From Strigamia acuminata (Eukaryota; Arthropoda; Chilopoda; Geophilomorpha; Linotaeniidae): a DNA stretch of 64,000 nt. The notes below the pieces were generated by a model. The model saw nothing but the letters and a program-made list of their open reading frames with translations. It searched no databases and was not told the origin of the DNA. The DNA is taken from positions 4,241,605-4,305,604 of the forward strand of contig OX442321.1 of NCBI GenBank assembly GCA_949358305.1, in the 5' to 3' direction. Positions 1-13,803 of this stretch are shown one piece after another (within the stretch, counting starts at the first letter, position 1; every line of letters starts with the position of its first letter). The translations under genes and the position numbers were made by a program.

Positions 1-1800
1 TACTAAGTGTCAAACTTTTCGTATGTTGTTTAAATGCAAAAATGTCTTAAGAATGCATTTGTGCTTTTTATAGGCAGAAATGGTGCAGAACTTCACAGTG
101 TGGTCAGTCAGCTGGCAGTGATGCTTGTGCATTTTATGTATACATCTCTGGATTGTATAAACCTATTCTATTAATATTGACATTTCTCAACTTAACCCTC
201 TGGTGGCAAGTTGTGATGTTCTATATATAACCAAATGGCAATACCAGAAAGAATGATTGTCGCTATCTAAAGTTGGAAGCTTGCCAACAGAAAAATTCTT
301 TATTCCTCGAGAATTTATTTTTATTTTAACAAGGCTTAAAAGTTTAAAGATACCATATTCAAATTTTCTTTCCACTCAAATCATAATCACCCACTTCATT
401 CATGTATGAATACAATAACCACACATTATCTTAATTAGGGGTTTTTTTTCCAAATAAATGGAGTTGATATCACTTTTGAATTAAATTATTAGAGTTAGTT
501 ATTCAATAAAACAGTTTTTTTTTTTTACCTCTAAAAATTGCATGTTAAGCCCCAGTTGGACCTTCCTGTCAATTGAGTTTTCATCCTCATTCGCAAACCT
601 GGTGTCCAATTAGCTGATTCCCAGCAAAATAATATACACAATAATTTTCAGGCTAAAGTGGCCTGAACAGAGGTGGGAACAGGAACAGAAACTGAGACTG
701 AAACTCGGTCCAAAGCTGTACCTGAACCGAACTAACCGGTCATGATTGGTTCTAAAAATAGTCACAATTGGCGCTATTTTCGACCAGCGTCCTCCTGTGT
801 CAGAAAAGTGAAAATATTGAACTACTTTTTAATAGATTACTACATAATGGCTGCGAAAAGATCAGTAATCATTGGTTGTTTGTCTAAATAATAATATTGT
901 AGTTTGATTGTGCAAAATAAATGGATTACTGTATTTTTAAATTAATAATTAATAGTAAATAATAAAATAAATTAATCAAACATTTTTGTATTATCTGTCT
1001 TTGTATTCAGTATTCGCCTCCGTCTTGTGTACGACCGGTCACGATCGATCGCATTACCACAATTCTTTCTGGGTACTCAGAATTTGTTTGTGCACGGAAA
1101 CAATTGAATTTTTCCCTGCACCATCACTGCCGGAAAGAATAGAATTCCGGTCGCCAGAAAGTTTTCATGTGTGGTAAGCGGAACTATGTGTACCACGTCA
1201 GCCAAAATTTCTGACGCGGAAAGTGACCATTACGTGCACGCAATCAGGTCATCTTTATATCCGTGATGACACAAAGCACAAAATTAGAAAAATTTGTGAA
1301 ATTTTAAATTTTAATTTTTCAAAAAAAAAAATTGTTGCCCCCTCTATCTTGCCACAATTTCAAGTGCCGAAATCAATTTTTTTATACTATTACTGTATTG
1401 CGGTCATTCATGTACGATTACTGTCATTCTAATGATAAAAATGGGCGCACGCAGGTCTCACTGACATTAAACAAAGTGAAACTAATACGCCGTATTAAGA
1501 TGACAAGGTGAACGACTCGTGACGGTTTAATTTAAATAAATGCAACAAAGTGTTGGTTAACTGAAACAAACGATCCCTCATTGTCTTGGGCAGTTTAGTG
1601 CTGGTAATTGAGAAGCCACCCGACCCGCGCCAGCCTCCATTTATTCAACTTTAACACGTTGTGTAGTCACTTCTTCGCCTTTCTAAATCCAATTTACATC
1701 TATTTATTTTCCAATTCACAATTAAAAGTTCGATGATGCTTGATTAAACATTACCGCGCTTAATTTAATCGTACGTGGCGAGTTTGAAAAAATGTAAATA

Positions 1801-1831
<31 letters not shown>

Positions 1832-3468
1832 TGTTAATATAAATTTTTCGTTGCAAAGAATAAACTCGATAAATATTCAAATTAAGAGTTTGAAACGCAC
1901 GTTTGATTCAACAAAGCGTGAAATATTCAGATCAATTTATATGTAAATTGACGAAATGTGGTTAGAACGTGAAATTGGAATTTGGAGACGAATAGTCAAT
2001 TTTGTTGACGTTGGTCAGGCGGAACGGAAAGTAAAGGATCGCGCTGGTCGCTCCTCTTCGAGTCAAGCAGTCAATTTAGTTAAGGGTTGCTGCGTTTGGT
2101 TTTACTGCCCTCAAATTGGAAGCCGACGACACTTTATTTTAACTTCAAATCGCCAAATACTTGATGGGTGGTCAAACAACTGCCCACAAAAATCAAACCG
2201 TAAATAGACGATCAATAAAAATTATTATCAATGTGTTGTTATTTATTGTAATGAGATCTGAACAACATGTTTACATTTTCTTGGCGTGTTTAACAAATAT
2301 AGATGGGAAAATTGTAATATTACCTACATGTCAAGGATTTTTGGCTATTTTTGTAATGAAACGACTAATTAATTAATTAAGACTAATTAATCTGGATTTT
2401 CATCACAACATTGAGCTGTTTAATCACTTTTCAGCTCGTGGTGACCACAGCTTAGTGATGAGCATTGAAAAATTGTTTCTTCAAAAGATTTCAATGAAAA
2501 AGACATTGACATCTGGCTTTGCGGTCAAGTTTGGTATTTTTGTTTGATTGGCACACCCGAATGGGCATTTTCAATGAATTTGAAGAAGAAAAACGTTGTA
2601 ATCACCTTGAAAACTCGTTTTTAAAGATCAGAAATGTCTATTGCAATTTAAAAATTGATTGCGGAAAGATAGGAGACTTCATTATCATTAATTTCATCTC
2701 GATGACGACTATTTTCATGGATGAGTAAGATCAAATTGTTTGCAATGTCGGCAACTACGAGTTTAAATTTAATCACTGATTGCATTCGCGGATACATTTA
2801 AATAAACAAAACTGATTAGAAATAAAAAATGATAAACAAAACGGGAAATGTCAGTTTCTAAATTTGACTCAAATGTTATTTGACGTAAACGTGTATTAGC
2901 TTGGGCACGGAAACAAGCATACTCGAGTCGAATACGATTTTCTCATGTGTAATTACATGCCAAAAACGTAGACTTTCTGTCGTTAATTGCAGTGTCATTA
3001 TGAATGCATGTGCCATGTCAAGAAGTTAATTTTTTCGACGTTTAACTCGCCGAAATTGAGTGTTTTTTTTTAATTTTTGGCAATAAATTTATTTTATATA
3101 TAAAAACAATATTAAAAAATGTTATTATTGATTTAAAGAGAAAAAAAGGAAGTGAATACGCTGCGTGAAATCAAATTTCCAATTCAGTCCCAATTCTCAA
3201 AATGTGTGTAAAGCACCCCCTGAATAGTCGGTTTTGCTTCACTGCAGAACACTTATTTGTTTTGTACTTTTATTCAGTAAGAAAATGTTGCCAAACACGG
3301 ATTTCTTTTCTACCTTGTGCCTTTTTTTATTAACTAATATTAAAATAAATTTAAAAAAATGTTTTTATACAATTAAACAACAATAAAAGTTTAAAAATTA
3401 AAAAAAATAAAAAACCAAAAAATTTTTTTAAAAAAAAATTAAAAAAATTTTCATTTTTTTTTATACAG
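1..3468. other. Intergenic DNA upstream of the first gene
   Basis: No exon with convincing splice sites was found. The stretch is AT-rich with only short chance reading frames (about 60-80 codons). A run of about 28 A residues near 1803-1830 may be the tail of an old retroposon. Any promoter or 5' exon of the gene that begins near 3.47 kb should lie here, but I could not identify it. Confidence 0.5.
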
Positions 3469-3474
3469 GACAAA

Positions 3475-6400
3475 ATGATACGTCCTTACCTTACTTCGTA
3501 CGGAGATTTATTAGCGACACACGTACAGGAAGTTGTGAATCAATTGACAACTACGGACCCGCAATATTTCCAGTCAGTAGTGGCGCATCTCCAGTCGCCC
3601 AACTGCACCTTAGTCGACTTTAAGAAAGTAGAATTATTCTTTAAGGTAAGTGAAATTGACTGAAACACCTTCGGGTCACCGCATGTAGTGATGGTCTTTG
3701 AGCTTGCAACTGATCTGACTCCCCGTCAGCCAGTGTGGGCCTTTGCAGCATCCCCAACTTCCGTTGATGTCACGGAATCGTCCACACCACCAGGGGGTGT
3801 GCCAAACTGAGGGGTAGGTGTAAATCATCAAGTGCGCGCGCTTAAAAGAAATAAACATTTCTTAATACCAGAAATCTTCAACGGAAATATTTTTTTAAAT
3901 AAAGGTAAAGAAATTTAAAGAAAATAAATATATGGATTAAAAATAACAAAATATTTTTTTTTAAATTCTTTTTATGGGGGGGGGGGGGGAGGCGAGGAGG
4001 GGGAGGGGGAGTTTTTTTAAATTTAAAAAAAAAAGTAAATTAAAATTGATTTTTTTAATTTTTATTTTTTGTGATTCCGTAACCGGGAAATGAGTGTTTT
4101 AGTGAATAGTGAGATTTTTGTTAATGTGCTGGTTTTTTTTTTAAATTAAATTGGTAGTTTGGATGAGTTTGCCAAATGTGTCGTTTGCGCTTAACGCGGG
4201 GGCTTTGATGCATTTAGCATTCGACTTGTTGGATGACGTCGTTTATTTGCCGATAAGCGTGGGCAGGATGATGAAATTGAGTCGACTGTTGTTCAGGGGA
4301 AAACAAATGAATAAAAAACGAGTTTTCTATTTAAAGCATGAAAAATACATGGGCAGCAATGAAAACTTATCAGAACTCGAGGTTTTTTGTTTACAATGAA
4401 GAGAAAAAAGCAAATAGAATCATTATAATATTAAGCGTAATACAATCAAAATAAAATGGAAATATACATTACCAATTTTTTTGAATTGAAGGAAAATGTA
4501 ATAATACACACAAACGTCAACAAAAAAATTCATTACAAAGACAAAACTAAATGAAATTATAAGTAATAAAATTTTCAGAAGAATTTGTTGCGCCATTTAA
4601 AAGTTAGAAAGAAAAAATAATACGAACCTTTTAGCTTAATTAATTTAATTATTGAAAGATATAAGTAGAGAGGGAAAAGTTTTTAATGGAAGTTCGACTT
4701 TTTAAAGTCGTTGAAGAACTCCAGGCATCGGAAGTAATTGAAAGCGCTACTGGACCTTACATCAGTCACCCGGTAATTGTTGCTAAGCCCAATCGGACGA
4801 TTTATCGAGCAATTATAATCAGCGTCTGTTGTAGAGATTCTCATAATAATCTTGTTATTTTTAGAAATATTATTACCGTATAACTGTATTTTAGAAAAGT
4901 TTAAGTGTATTTTAAGTTTAAATTTTGATTTATTATGATAATTACATTAAATATATTATAAATTTATAATTTTAACTTAAAAAAATAATTTATATAGTTT
5001 AATTCAATAAATAGGACAGGAAATGATGTCATTTTTGTTTTAAAATTGAAGTAAAACACAAAATATTTTAGTTTTTGAATACAGCTACTGAAACTCGAGC
5101 AACCTAGACATTTAGCTCACTTCAACGAGCAATCAATGTTTCCTGAAGGTTGTAAATTAATATAGAAGTAAGCACTGAGGAATTACACCAGCGAGGCAAA
5201 CAACACGTGGTTTGAATTGGATTGACCTCCCACTTGGTCAAAAGCCACAGCTTACCTTAACCAGTAGATGAGAACAAGTATACGCCCCCCTCGCCAACCA
5301 AACCCCATTTTTCGTTTGCTAAAGTAAACCCTTTTTAAAGGCTTTTATTTAACTTGACTTGAATGTTTGTTTGTTTGTTTCAACTTCAGGCAACTTCGGG
5401 CGGCAGGCATTCGTTGGTTTCAGAATTTTTAAATCCTTTTTAAAGGCTTTTATTAAAGGCTTTTATTTAACTAAACAAAGTTTTCTGTATAGATTTTGTC
5501 GCTGAAAACGATGGTACTAATAACTTTTCGATTAGACTAACGGTTGACAATTAATTTGAAAAAAAACGATCTTATTTGTGTAATTTTATCAAAAAGAATG
5601 GAGAAAGTGGTAGGGATTCAGCAGGGATACAGCATAAAAGCCTTTTTCCAAAAACGTAGTTTTTTTGTATTATTTGTTATCAGTTACCTGGCCAACATTT
5701 CCCAGGGGAAACTATGGAAGCTCTGTGGTAACATTAATCATTCCATTATTGCCAGAATTCAATCCTGCTACAATGTATCTATGTCTGTCTGTTTCCTTGT
5801 GGTGTCAATACACCACACTTCGTCTTGATGCTAAATTTAGCTCAATTTTCACCAGCAGATGGATTGTACCATCAAGCTCAATTTTCACCAGCAGATAGAT
5901 TGTACCTAAGTGATGTTCAAATTGATTCCGAAGATGACAAAATATGATTTTTATTAAAATTTAAGCAAAAAAATAGATCAGACACCACATTGGCAAAATC
6001 ATTTGATACGGTTATAATTTAGGCCTCCTGTCGTAAAGGAAGGCTCACATACATGCGTTAACGCTTGCGTCATACACTAATTCTGCTTTGTTGCCGTGAA
6101 CTGTCACATTCTCAAAAGTAAGAGACGATGAACTGAACCGCCATAATAGTAACAATTTTTTACCTTAAAATAAAACACTCTTTAGTCTGCTTTCAACTCA
6201 CACAGTTGTCTATTTATTTCGTTGATGTATTAATCAGAGTTTAGTGTAAAAACACACTACTTGTAGTGAGCCAGAGTATAGTAAGTAGTAATTAAACACG
6301 ACAATCAATACTTCTAACCCACAAGTAACCCTACCGCCAACTCTAAATATTTTAATTATTAGAACAAACTAGCGCAATTTGTATTAACGACGAAATTTAA

Positions 6401-9345
6401 TTTAATGAGTGATTGCCATTCCGTTTTAACGATATTAACTCGCAAAATGTTCTCGTCAAACGGGCAAACTCCTTAACGAAAGATAAACATTATTAGTGAA
6501 GGCCAAAGCAAATAGAAGGACGGGCACAAGCAGTAATAAAGTGAATGACGAGGGTCAATGTTGGATGTCAATAAGATTCATCTCAAGAATTTGACAACGA
6601 TAAAATCATTTATCATCAGCTGTCTTTTGATATTCTCACCGTTATATTAACGGCAAATTTGTAAACACATATGGCACATCATCCATCAACCGCTCTGCTG
6701 TTGACACGCACAAACACTCACAAAACAGTTGAGTTTTTAATTTCAATCCTAAAAAACGCTTTGAATATTTCTGGTTTTACACTCTCGATGCGCCACCTCG
6801 CGTAATTTTGATTAATTGGTCCAAAAACTGACGTTTGGGGGCGTCTGAGAGGCCGAATTTCCGGGAAAAGAACAAACTGGATGTGTTTATGCTGAATTTG
6901 CGTGCGAGATGGGTTTATTTATTTAATTTATTTTTGGGAGCATCAATCACATTTGCTCAGTTTACATTCCGCGCAATCATAAATCAAGTTCACAGTTTTT
7001 GTCGGGAGAAGAATTGAGCCGAAATCGGAGCTTTATTCTCCTCGTCGTGCTGTGCGTGGAATTTGAATGAGTTTGCATGTCTTATAAGCTCAGTTTAGGT
7101 CCGAATTAAGCAAATCTCCGAGAAAAATGTGTATTTTCGTGTTTATTTATGTTAAAACCCGCATACGAAACATCAATCATGCGCGTGAGAAGTGTTTAAA
7201 TGCGACCGATGGTGATTTGAATTTCTTGGAAATTTTCTTTGAACTGAAGAATAAGCGAACATTTTATTACTTTGCCTAATTCTATTCAACGTGCAAGCGA
7301 TTTAATCAAGTTAGTTTTACTGCATTTCACAATAAAGCAATTTAAAATTAGATTAATCGAAGTGGCCCAAAAATGACGAAATTAAAGTAAATAAAAATAA
7401 AAATACCAAAATGACATAAAATGGTATAAAATGGTATAAAATAAAAAATTATTATCAAAAAGGATTTTTTTTCTCTAATTTTATCTGTTTTTTCTTTCAA
7501 GCGATGTAATTTCTTACAAATATTAATCCCAATTTTTTTTTAATTAATTAATTAATAATAATACGATAATACGCGGTTTCTTTCGAGTTACGTGTTGTTT
7601 CTGAGCACACTGTCCCCCATTTTTTAAGGCTTGGAAATACCCGGCAAAATAAAATTCGTGTTTTGTCAGTATCTGGAGTGTGTGCCACCAACTTCCGGTG
7701 CACATTCACGGCTGGGCAGGTACTAACGATCAGGCTCCCTGAGAATACTGTATCACGGTGTCTTTCAAACGCGTCCATTTTAAATTATTGGAAACGCGAT
7801 TCATTACATTATTTATTTTTTCATTATTTCTAGAGCCCAAAATAAAAAAAAATAAAAAAAATATTGGTATGATTAATTTTATTTTATTTTATTTTATTTA
7901 TTTATAGAGTTCCAGTTGTGAAATATCATTGCGAGAATTTTGGAAGGTTTGGGGTCAGGATCAAATTGCGTGTAAAGTATTTCCAGTGAATGGTGCAACA
8001 AGGTCTTGCCCCAAAGTGGGGCCACTTTATTACGCTTCGCCAGTTACAGGTGCATTGGGCGCAAGTGGTGCTAAATCATATCTTTCACATGTTCCAATTA
8101 AGGAAGGTTTGCAGAGTATCATCAAATGTCTCAAATCTCAGGATATTGGAATGTCAGGTTTAATTATTTATCTATTTATTTATTTATTTATTTATTTAAG
8201 CACAATTTAATTATATTTAAATTAATTAAATTTTTTAAATTTAATTAGATTCGATTGAAGATAAACAAGAAAAGCTTAAAAGTTGTTTCTGCAAAGTTTG
8301 TCGATTCCACAACTTAGCTAAAGGCAAAGGAAAAATCACAGAAGGTAAATTTGCATCTTAATGTAAGATCTTACGGTATGATGAATTTAAAAAGGATGGG
8401 GAAATTAAATTTTGGGATTAAAATAATGTTTTTTTAGTCAAATTCCTGTTTGGGCCCCCTATTTCTTATTTGGGCCCCTATTTTTTTTTTAATTGGGCAC
8501 CATATTTGTTATTTGGGCCCCCTATTTTGGATTTGGGTCTCCTATTTTGGATTTGGGCCCCTTATTTGTTATTTGGAGCCCCTATTTTTGGATTTGGGCC
8601 ACCTATTTATAATTTGGGGCCCTTATTTTTTATTTGGAGCCCCTATTTTGAATTTGGGGCTCCCTATTTTGAATTTGGGGCCCTCTATTTTGGATTTGGG
8701 CCCCCTATTTATAATTTGGGGCTCTTATTTTTTATTTGGACCCCTAGATTTTGCATAGGGCCCCACTATAAATCTGCTTGGCATCAATTCAGGTGCAGAA
8801 TATAAAGCAACAGTTACAAAATTTGAACTTTTGAATTTCAATTATGTGATACATTCACATAAATACATGCAACATAAACCGCAAATTTTGAATTTTACGA
8901 GCGGTGCACACCATTACACTGTATACACAGTACTATAAACGTCACACATTAATCTGTGGCGAACTGGAGATATAAATCCAAAATATGGAGCAGTCTTTTA
9001 TTTATTAAACACGTTGTATTTATTTATTATTCAGATTTCCTGAGCTCGGAATCGGCATTCAGAAGACCCCTTCCCGGATCTCGATTCCATCAAGCTGATT
9101 TATTGACCAATTTGAATAAAACAAATTACAGAGCAGCAACTTTTAAATCTCGTTCCAACATTTTTCCTTATCCGCCTGTAACTTTATCAGGTGTCAACTC
9201 AATCAAATCGGACCCTCCATACGAACCCACTGTAGTGCAACCGGTTCCCCAATATTTTAACACGAGATTTGGAATATCCGTTTCTTCGTATTATCGATCT
9301 GGAATTCTCTCTCCGCAAAACGTCTACTACGGAGACATCAAATGA
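3475..9345 (+). CDS. Unrecognised ~312-aa protein, five coding exons
   Basis: Exons: 3475-3645, 7908-8157, 8249-8344, 8793-8903 (3' end uncertain) and 9035-9345. Intron phases run 0, 1, 1, 1 and the coding total is 939 nt (313 codons with stop). The first coding exon follows a T-rich tract and acceptor at 3467-3468 and opens with the ATG of MIRPYLTSYGDLLATHVQEV. Exon 3 carries a small cysteine cluster (SCFCKVCRFH). The last exon ends with SSYYRSGILSPQNVYYGDIK and TGA, and AATAAA repeats begin about 10 nt later, giving a natural polyadenylation site. No signal peptide or membrane segment is visible, so it is probably cytoplasmic. The aromatic, Pro/Gly-rich tail loosely recalls ciliary microtubule inner proteins, but I recognise no family and assign no function. 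The exon 2 donor (GTTTAA) and exon 4 donor (GTGCAC) are weak. Confidence 0.6.
4151..4399 (+). other. Open frame in intron 1 of the first gene, status unknown
   Basis: An 82-codon open stretch that is more GC-rich than its surroundings. It reads like protein in its middle part (DDVVYLPISVGRMMKLSRLL), but no flanking splice sites of matching phase were found. It could be an alternative exon or chance. Confidence 0.15.
4686..4865 (+). mobile_element. Possible degraded retrotransposon pol fragment
   Basis: About 50 residues resemble the entry to the reverse transcriptase domain of Ty3/gypsy-type elements: a 'V.EL..S.VIE.....Y.SPV.VV.KP...YR..I' pattern, seen here as VVEELQASEVIESATGPYIS followed by HPVIVAKPNRT. 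The frame stops soon after and no other pol, gag or LTR sequence is visible nearby. It is a short remnant at best, inside intron 1 of the first gene. Confidence 0.3.
5015..5082. repeat. Dispersed repeat, copy 1
   Basis: About 68 bp (GGAAATGATGTCATTTTTG and following) recurs with few changes at 45172-45237. A second block just upstream (AAGTTTAAGTGTATTTTAAG near 4905) also recurs at 45148-45170. This marks two copies of one unidentified interspersed element. Confidence 0.75.
5850..5907. repeat. Short tandem duplication (~34 bp x 2)
   Basis: The words AGCTCAATTTTCACCAGCAG and AT(G/A)GATTGTACC occur twice in direct succession. Confidence 0.7.
8440..8765. repeat. GGGCCCC-rich minisatellite
   Basis: About eleven copies of a 25-32 bp unit built on TTTGGGCCCCCTATTTTGGA. 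It fills intron 3 of the first gene and creates two overlapping plus-strand open frames rich in Pro, Phe, Gly and Trp, which are artefacts of the repeat. Confidence 0.9.
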
Positions 9346-9420
9346 GCTGCGAAAAAATAAATAAATAAATAAATAAATTTCTGTTGTGTTAAAAAATATG
9401 GAAAATTTATCTTACCGGTA

Positions 9421-9890
9421 CGTATTTTGCGGACCGTAAGACACACTTCGACGTCCGGTATTGGTTATTTGTCCGAAAATGTCGGTAATTTGGAAAAAAA
9501 GAATTAAAAAATTAATTATGAGATTGGAAAGTAGACTTTTCTGGTGCAGTTTTTCGTCTACTTTCCAATGCGTATGTTAATTTAAAGATTAAATGTAGTT
9601 AAAAGGGAGAAAAGGCTAAATTACTAAATTACACTAATCGGATCCCGTGGAGGCCAAAATGGTCGCCCGATACGCTTTTTGATGTTTTCGGTATCAAAAA
9701 GGGTTCTGAAACCAAGCACTCTGGCGGCGATTTAAAGCAGCAAAATAAAATTTAAGAATTTTTATAATAATAAATTTTTTGTTATAAAAATTGTCTTTTG
9801 GTCCGATGCATCTTATTTTCCAAAAAAAAATTTTTTTTTCTAAAAATTGACTGATAAATTTTGAGTGCGTCTTATCGTCTGCAAAATACG
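9421..9890. mobile_element. MITE-like element with ~27-bp inverted ends
   Basis: The left end CGTATTTTGCGGACCGTAAG continues into ACACACT. The right end is its approximate inverse, AGTGCGTCTTATCGTCTGCA followed by AAATACG. No coding capacity. It looks like a non-autonomous DNA transposon of the widespread type whose ends read 'CGTATTTTCCGGACTATAAG'. Confidence 0.7.
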
Positions 9891-10984
9891 ATATTCGTTT
9901 ATTTTTTATTTATTTATTTTATTTTTTTCTATTTTTTCCGGCACGAAAGTTCAAATAGACGAATGCCGATCCAGAACCAATCAAACCAAATCAACAAAAC
10001 AAACATTATATTTTGATGTTTATTTTTAAAACGGAACTTTAAGCTCTTGATGATGAAGTTTTAAAGTTTGAAGTTTTGTTTAGCATAAGCCCCTGTGGTG
10101 CAAGAAGAGTTTTGAAATTTGATCAATTATTAGTAGAGGAAATGATGTTTTATTAACATTTTTACTTGGGGATGTTCTCGCTAAGTTCAGACAGGAATAA
10201 CATGCTAATTTATAACGAGAAAAAAAAAATTTTTTTTCAATTTAAATTATAATTTATTAAGTGTTTTGTATGTACTATTTTATCTGTGATCCTATGTAAG
10301 AATAAAGAATTGTGACTGTGCAATCACAATCTATTTTCAATTCAATTTTTATCAGTTTTTCCTGCGGTCTTTAAGTGAGCATTTGAAGTTTGGAAAATAG
10401 ATACAATTTGTGTCATTTCACGCGATAAATTCAACTTTATCTCCATTTATTGGATGATTTATCCCTACAAAAGACGTGTAAGTTCGATTGATGACATCAT
10501 TCTTTATTTAGATAATTTTCAAGGCACAATAGGTTACTTTTTTGTATTAAATTGTTGTTTTCATCTTAGTTAGCTTGAGAGAACACCGCAATTTGGCTGA
10601 TAATGATCAAAAGAGAAGTTGGTTTCACTCGTCATTTGTTCCATCTTTGTTGTCGGCAGTGAAGCCGACACGATTTCTTGCGGTTGCTATTCGGGGTAAT
10701 GTTGTTTACGTTGATTTTTAGGAAACCAAAGCTTTTCTATACATTAATTAGGATCCAAATAACAGTTTATTGATTTTTAAAGCTGGTCTTCGAGATGCAG
10801 TTGTGGGATTGGTTCGTCGTTGAATGAATGATCCATTCACCAAAAGCGCACGAGTCACGGGCGGATCCAGAAAACTTACAAGGGGTGGCCATTTTGGTTC
10901 GATCTTTCGTAAACAAAAGAAAAATGTTTTGGGCCACAAATTTCATGCTTATGACCACAAATTGCATGTATGGATTCAAAAAAT

Positions 10985-11200
10985 GAATTTTTAATTCAAA
11001 AAAATTATTTTTTGGACCTAAAAATGGATTTTTAGACCTAAAAATGAATTTTTAGACCTAAAAATGAATTTTTAGACCTAAAAATGAATTTTTAGACCTA
11101 AAAATGAATTTTTTGACCTAAAAATGAATTTTTTGACCTAAAAATGAATTTTTTGACCTAAAAATGAATTTTTAGACCTAAAAATGAATTTTAATGCACA
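10985..11200. repeat. 20-bp minisatellite, ~10 copies
   Basis: The unit GACCTAAAAATGAATTTTTA is repeated in tandem with few changes. Related 20-bp units occur near 36.6, 50.4, 51.1, 52.3 and 58.0 kb. Confidence 0.9.
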
Positions 11201-12654
11201 AAATGGAGTATTTCCTTTACTCAAAGAGGTAGTCATGGCCCCATGCCTCTTTATCTTCCCCTGACGAGAGTTGCTGTACACTCCAGATTCTTGATACGTT
11301 TTTCTCATGTGTAATGCATGTGAGCATTACTGTACTTAGAAATCAAATAATTGGACAAGCAACTGAGTTTCCTTCCTCCCTCTGGTATTATTGCACAATA
11401 TTACCATACGATAATGTCCTTCTGTGCGTTTCATTACACTGAATCTATTGACATTTCGTAAGATGTCGCTGGACGTCGAGGAAATGACCACTCGTTTCGA
11501 TAGTTGCTGCCATTTTAACGCCATCTGACGCCTTTTTATTTAAAGTAAAGTATCAAATATCCCATAAGTGCCTTCATTTATTTGTTCAAGTTAGACTATT
11601 ACTATTAAAATGTTATTTCTGCCCAACATTTTTACACTTCAAAGACCAAATTCAAGACTTTAAAGCTTCCTTTTAAAGCTGAATGTTAAAACACAGATAA
11701 AGCCTCCTCGTCTTATCAACATTTCTTGAAGGCAAAGTTCTAGCTGCACTTATTATCGTCTGGTAAATCTAGTAATGGTCTCTTTTACTCTGGAAAAAAT
11801 ACATTTAACTAGCATTTTAAAAAGCCCATTCCAAATAGCAATCAACTTCTTATTGGACAATAAATTTTGCAATCTCAAACGTTGATTAACTGGTCAACAC
11901 CAGCTCTAAATCATGCACAGATGCAAGCAGGAATAAAGCATTTAATTAATTTGCTCTCAATAATTTATTTTGTTGAGTTTCTTAATGCTTTGTATCCATT
12001 AGAGACCAACCACAATGCAAACTGCGCACAATTATTGGGATGTTTACACTTTACATACGAGTTAGTGGGTTTATAGCGCTAATGTTAAAGCTATATATCT
12101 TGGATCTGATTTTTTAAATGCAATTTTATGTCTAAAATTACATGTTAAAATGGAGGGAGATCGTTTCCTCTTTGGGCACTTGGCCAAAACTTTCTTTTAT
12201 GACGGTCATTAAGCTTTCTTGTAATATATGAGTTGAGTATTTTTTCTTCTTTTTCTTTGTTGGCATCGTTATGGTACTTGATTTTCGCTTGTTTATTGTC
12301 CTGTTGAGATTTCGTGTTATTTTACTTTTAAATTCTTGTTGGGATTAATGGTTTTGTTATTCATCTGAGTAAATAACAATGGTAACATCAGCATTAAAGC
12401 AATTAATATTCTTGTGTTGCAATTTACATGAGAGCAACAAGACGGCAATTAATGCGCCTACATCTGCATGCCAAGTGCATTAAAACGAAAAGGGAAATCC
12501 CCCAACTTGGTAACAACAGACGGAGTTCGTTGAAGCCTACAAGTCCACCGAAGAAGACCGAAAGGTTGGGACTACAAACTAAAGATATTTTAGTGGTTAA
12601 TTTATTTATTTTATTATTATTATTTTATACAGTGAGAACCAGATGGAAAAATAT

Positions 12655-13012
12655 CAGAGTAAATCAAAGGAAATCACAGTAAATCACAGTAAATCAAAGT
12701 AAATCACAGTAAATCACAATAAATCAAAGTAAATCACAGTAAATCAAATTAAATCACAGTGAATCAAAGTAAATCACAGTAAATCAAAATAAATCACAGT
12801 AAATCAAAGTAAATCACAGGAAATCAAAGTAAATCACAGGAAATCAAAGTAAATCACAGTAAATCGCTGTAAAGCACTGTAAATCATGGCAAATCACAGT
12901 AAATTAGAATAAATCGCTGTCAATAACAGTAAATCACAATAAATCACTGTAAATCACAGTAAATCACTGTAAATCACTGTAAATCACAGTAAATTACAGT
13001 AAATTACAGTGG
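12655..13012. repeat. 10-bp satellite (AAATCACAGT)n
   Basis: About 35 tandem units alternate AAATCACAGT and AAATCAAAGT with scattered variants, giving a 10-bp period and a weaker 20-bp period. Confidence 0.95.
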
Positions 13013-13393
13013 CAAAGTACAGTCGAGGAAATTACTGCGGAGGATGTTAATCTGGATATTGAAGTAGTGGGAGGTGCGGCACTCGAAGTTTTACAGTATA
13101 TTAGAATTGTTGATTTAAATGATATTTTTAGAGTTTATGTTTTGAGTAGCCGGAAACTTTGAATTATTGATGCTGATGTTTATTATTACAATTTGTCGCC
13201 CTAACCTCGTTATGTAAATTCTGAGTGTGGGTGAAACCCCGTGGTTGAACTGATATCCCAACTAAACTTACAATATTATATTATGCTGGATAATAATGAT
13301 ATGCATGACACTGTTATGATAAGGAATAAATGTTTTATTGACTTTGGCTTAAGGCCTTACAAATAGAAATAATCAAGCAGAAAAGTTGGGGTT

Positions 13394-13803
13394 CCAAGAT
13401 GACGTCTCATATGCTAACGTGGTCGCTCGCTCACAGAATAAAACATACAGAATGGCAACTCCCCGTCTGATAGTGAGGCCCATGCGCCATTAGTGGTCGC
13501 CTGTATATAAAAAATGCAGACGACATAAAATAATGAAACAACTCCTATATTATTAAAACTTAAAAGTTATCTCAAGTGTAACAAATGGTTTCTTTACTTG
13601 CGTTTAAAATGCATTGTTGTGTCCAAGTTTTTAACAAAACAAGGATTTTCCATGGTGGTCTACATGCCGGCTGTGCAGTGGTGCCAATGAAATATGGCGT
13701 TTTCATGACGTTCTTGAGCCTCAGCAACATCAAAGGAACCGACACCGAGTTGCCATTCTGTATGTTTTATTCCGTGGCTCGCTAAGCGATGGAGTCGTCT
13801 TGG
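13394..13803. mobile_element. Inverted-repeat element (~410 bp)
   Basis: Arms at 13394-13462 and 13747-13803 pair imperfectly; the best matched part is AACATACAGAATGGCAACTC on the left. Outer ends pair CCAAGATGACG with CGTCTTGG. No coding capacity, so probably a MITE. True ends are uncertain. Confidence 0.6.

Noticed and set aside
8450-8805. Two overlapping plus-strand frames rich in Pro, Phe, Gly and Trp
   Set aside because: Produced by the GGGCCCC minisatellite in an intron.
12655-13012. Regular short repeats that might suggest a CRISPR array
   Set aside because: The repeats are head-to-tail with no unique spacers; it is a eukaryotic satellite.
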